This document shows, one piece after another, positions 63,150 to 64,000 of a stretch of 64,000 nt of DNA. How positions within the stretch are numbered: position 1 is the stretch's first letter; each line of letters begins with the position of its first letter. The position numbers were made by a program, and so were the translations under genes. Under the pieces are notes generated by a model that saw nothing but the letters and a program-made list of their open reading frames with translations, was not told where the DNA came from and searched no databases. This stretch comes from JANWHQ01 sp963775275 (GTDB taxonomy: Bacteria; Pseudomonadota; Alphaproteobacteria; Caulobacterales; Caulobacteraceae), in assembly GCA_963775275.1 (NCBI GenBank), contig CAVZII010000005.1:2232001-2296000 (forward strand), in the 5' to 3' direction.

Positions 63150-64000
63150 ATGACCCGCCCGCTCAGAGTGATCTGGGCCTACGACCGGGAGCACACGCTG
63201 CATCCCTTCATCGTCCTTGGGCTGAACACCCTGGCCGAGGCGGGGTTCGAGGCGACGGTCGTCAGCGCCGACAAGGCCGAGGGCGCGGCCTACAGGTCCT
63301 TTGACGATTTTTCGTTCGCCGAGCGGGTGCGCAAGTTCCAGCACCTCGTGCACAAGGTTCGGCTCGACCTGGAAAAGGTGGCGGTCCGGCACGCCCTGGC
63401 GGCCGAGAAGGCGCGAAAGCCCATCCGCTGGGCGGCCGAGGGCAAGGTCAAGCCGCCGACGCCCAAGGAACGGCGCCGGCTGCTGCGCCGCGCGCTGTGG
63501 GAAGACCTGCAGGTCAACGCCATCCAGGCCTGGCGCGCCGTGCTGAAGGAATACGGCAACGTCCGCCGGCTGAACTGGGACACCTGGGCGATCTATCTCA
63601 AGGGCTTCCGCCGCCTCATGTCGCTCGAGGGCGACGTGATGATCGCGAGCCGTCCGGAAGCGGCGTTCTGGGCGGCGATCACCGCCAAGCTCAAGGGCAT
63701 GCGACTGGTCTACTTCCCGTTCGAGCTCTACGGCGAGCAGATCGTCAAGCCGATGCCGTTCCTGCTGTGGTTCGAGCGCTTCATGCTGCGCCACATGGTC
63801 GACGCGGTCCTCACCCAGAACGACTGCCGCTCCGACGTGCTGGAGAAGGAGCGCGGCTCGAGGGTGAAGCCGCTCCTGGTCCACAACTACAAACCCATCC
63901 ACTGGGACCACCGGCCGGGCGGGAAGCTTCGGGCCAGGCACGGGATCGCGCCGGACAAGAAGATCGTCCTCTACGAGGGGGTGGTGGTGGACGGGCGCTG
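63150..64000 (+). CDS. Putative GT-B glycosyltransferase, truncated by window end
   Basis: At least 283 residues, open at the window edge. From ATG 63150 it begins MTRPLRVIWAYDREHTLHPF then IVLGLNTLAEAGFEATVVSA, a GT4-like N-terminal Rossmann domain. A long charged linker follows (KPIRWAAEGKVKPPTPKERR). Then come MIASRPEAAFWAAITAKLKG and LVYFPFELYGEQIVKPMPFL; the last bases read KKIVLYEGVVVDGR, the usual start of the nucleotide-binding half. It belongs to the glycan cluster. Confidence 0.7.
   Translation, partial: MTRPLRVIWAYDREHTLHPFIVLGLNTLAEAGFEATVVSADKAEGAAYRSFDDFSFAERVRKFQHLVHKVRLDLEKVAVRHALAAEKARKPIRWAAEGKVKPPTPKERRRLLRRALWEDLQVNAIQAWRAVLKEYGNVRRLNWDTWAIYLKGFRRLMSLEGDVMIASRPEAAFWAAITAKLKGMRLVYFPFELYGEQIVKPMPFLLWFERFMLRHMVDAVLTQNDCRSDVLEKERGSRVKPLLVHNYKPIHWDHRPGGKLRARHGIAPDKKIVLYEGVVVDGR

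Overview
The window is GC-rich DNA from an alphaproteobacterium, most likely a Caulobacterales member of the Caulobacter/Phenylobacterium type. The reasons are several large TonB-dependent receptors, a Caulobacter-like -10 box (GCTATAAC) and lignin-type O-demethylation genes. This placement is inferred from gene content; there is no rRNA in the window.

Region 1 (about 1-18 kb) looks like aromatic or methoxylated-compound catabolism and uptake. It holds a LigM/DesA-like tetrahydrofolate-dependent O-demethylase, two MetE-C-terminal-like zinc methyltransferases, a Rieske oxygenase, an M1 metallopeptidase, a VOC protein, a small secreted protein and three TonB-dependent receptors, the first of them frameshifted. 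A possible small RNA between receptors 2 and 3 carries an 11-nt match to the Shine-Dalgarno region of receptor 3.

Region 2 (about 18-33 kb) is a complete type I-G (formerly I-U) CRISPR-Cas island: WYL regulator, cas3, csb3/cas8, csb1/cas7, csb2/cas5-cas6, then a cargo stretch (DUF3892 gene, an orphan structured CRISPR repeat, a Phd/PemK toxin-antitoxin pair), then a cas4-cas1 fusion, cas2 and an array of 38 repeats. cas7, cas5-6 and cas4-cas1 each carry a reading-frame lesion. The start of cas2 is preceded by two tandem 77-bp copies of itself, forming coupled mini-ORFs. The island is bracketed by direct repeats of the 5' part of a metE-like gene: an intact gene on the left and a 43-codon fragment directly after the array on the right.

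Region 3 (about 33-45 kb) is mixed metabolism: sulfotransferase, MFS transporter, PhnB-like protein, SWIM/SNF2 helicase, an acetoacetate-decarboxylase-like protein, a luciferase-like monooxygenase and a TauD/TfdA dioxygenase.

Region 4 (about 43-64 kb) is a surface-glycan or protein-glycosylation locus: several SAM methyltransferases (two FkbM type, one decayed), two paralogous PhyH-type dioxygenases, TPR-GT2, GT17 and other glycosyltransferases, a GSCFA protein, UDP-GlcNAc 2-epimerase, an EVE-domain protein and tRNA-Val(GAC).

A palindromic mobile repeat with CTAG ends occurs five times (1.5, 10.3, 35.6, 51.2 and 54.3 kb). In three places its terminal CTAG supplies the stop codon of the neighbouring gene. 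Five genes carry frame lesions; three of the one-base insertions lie at inferred GANTC sites and two deletions lie in homopolymers, so some may be sequencing artefacts.
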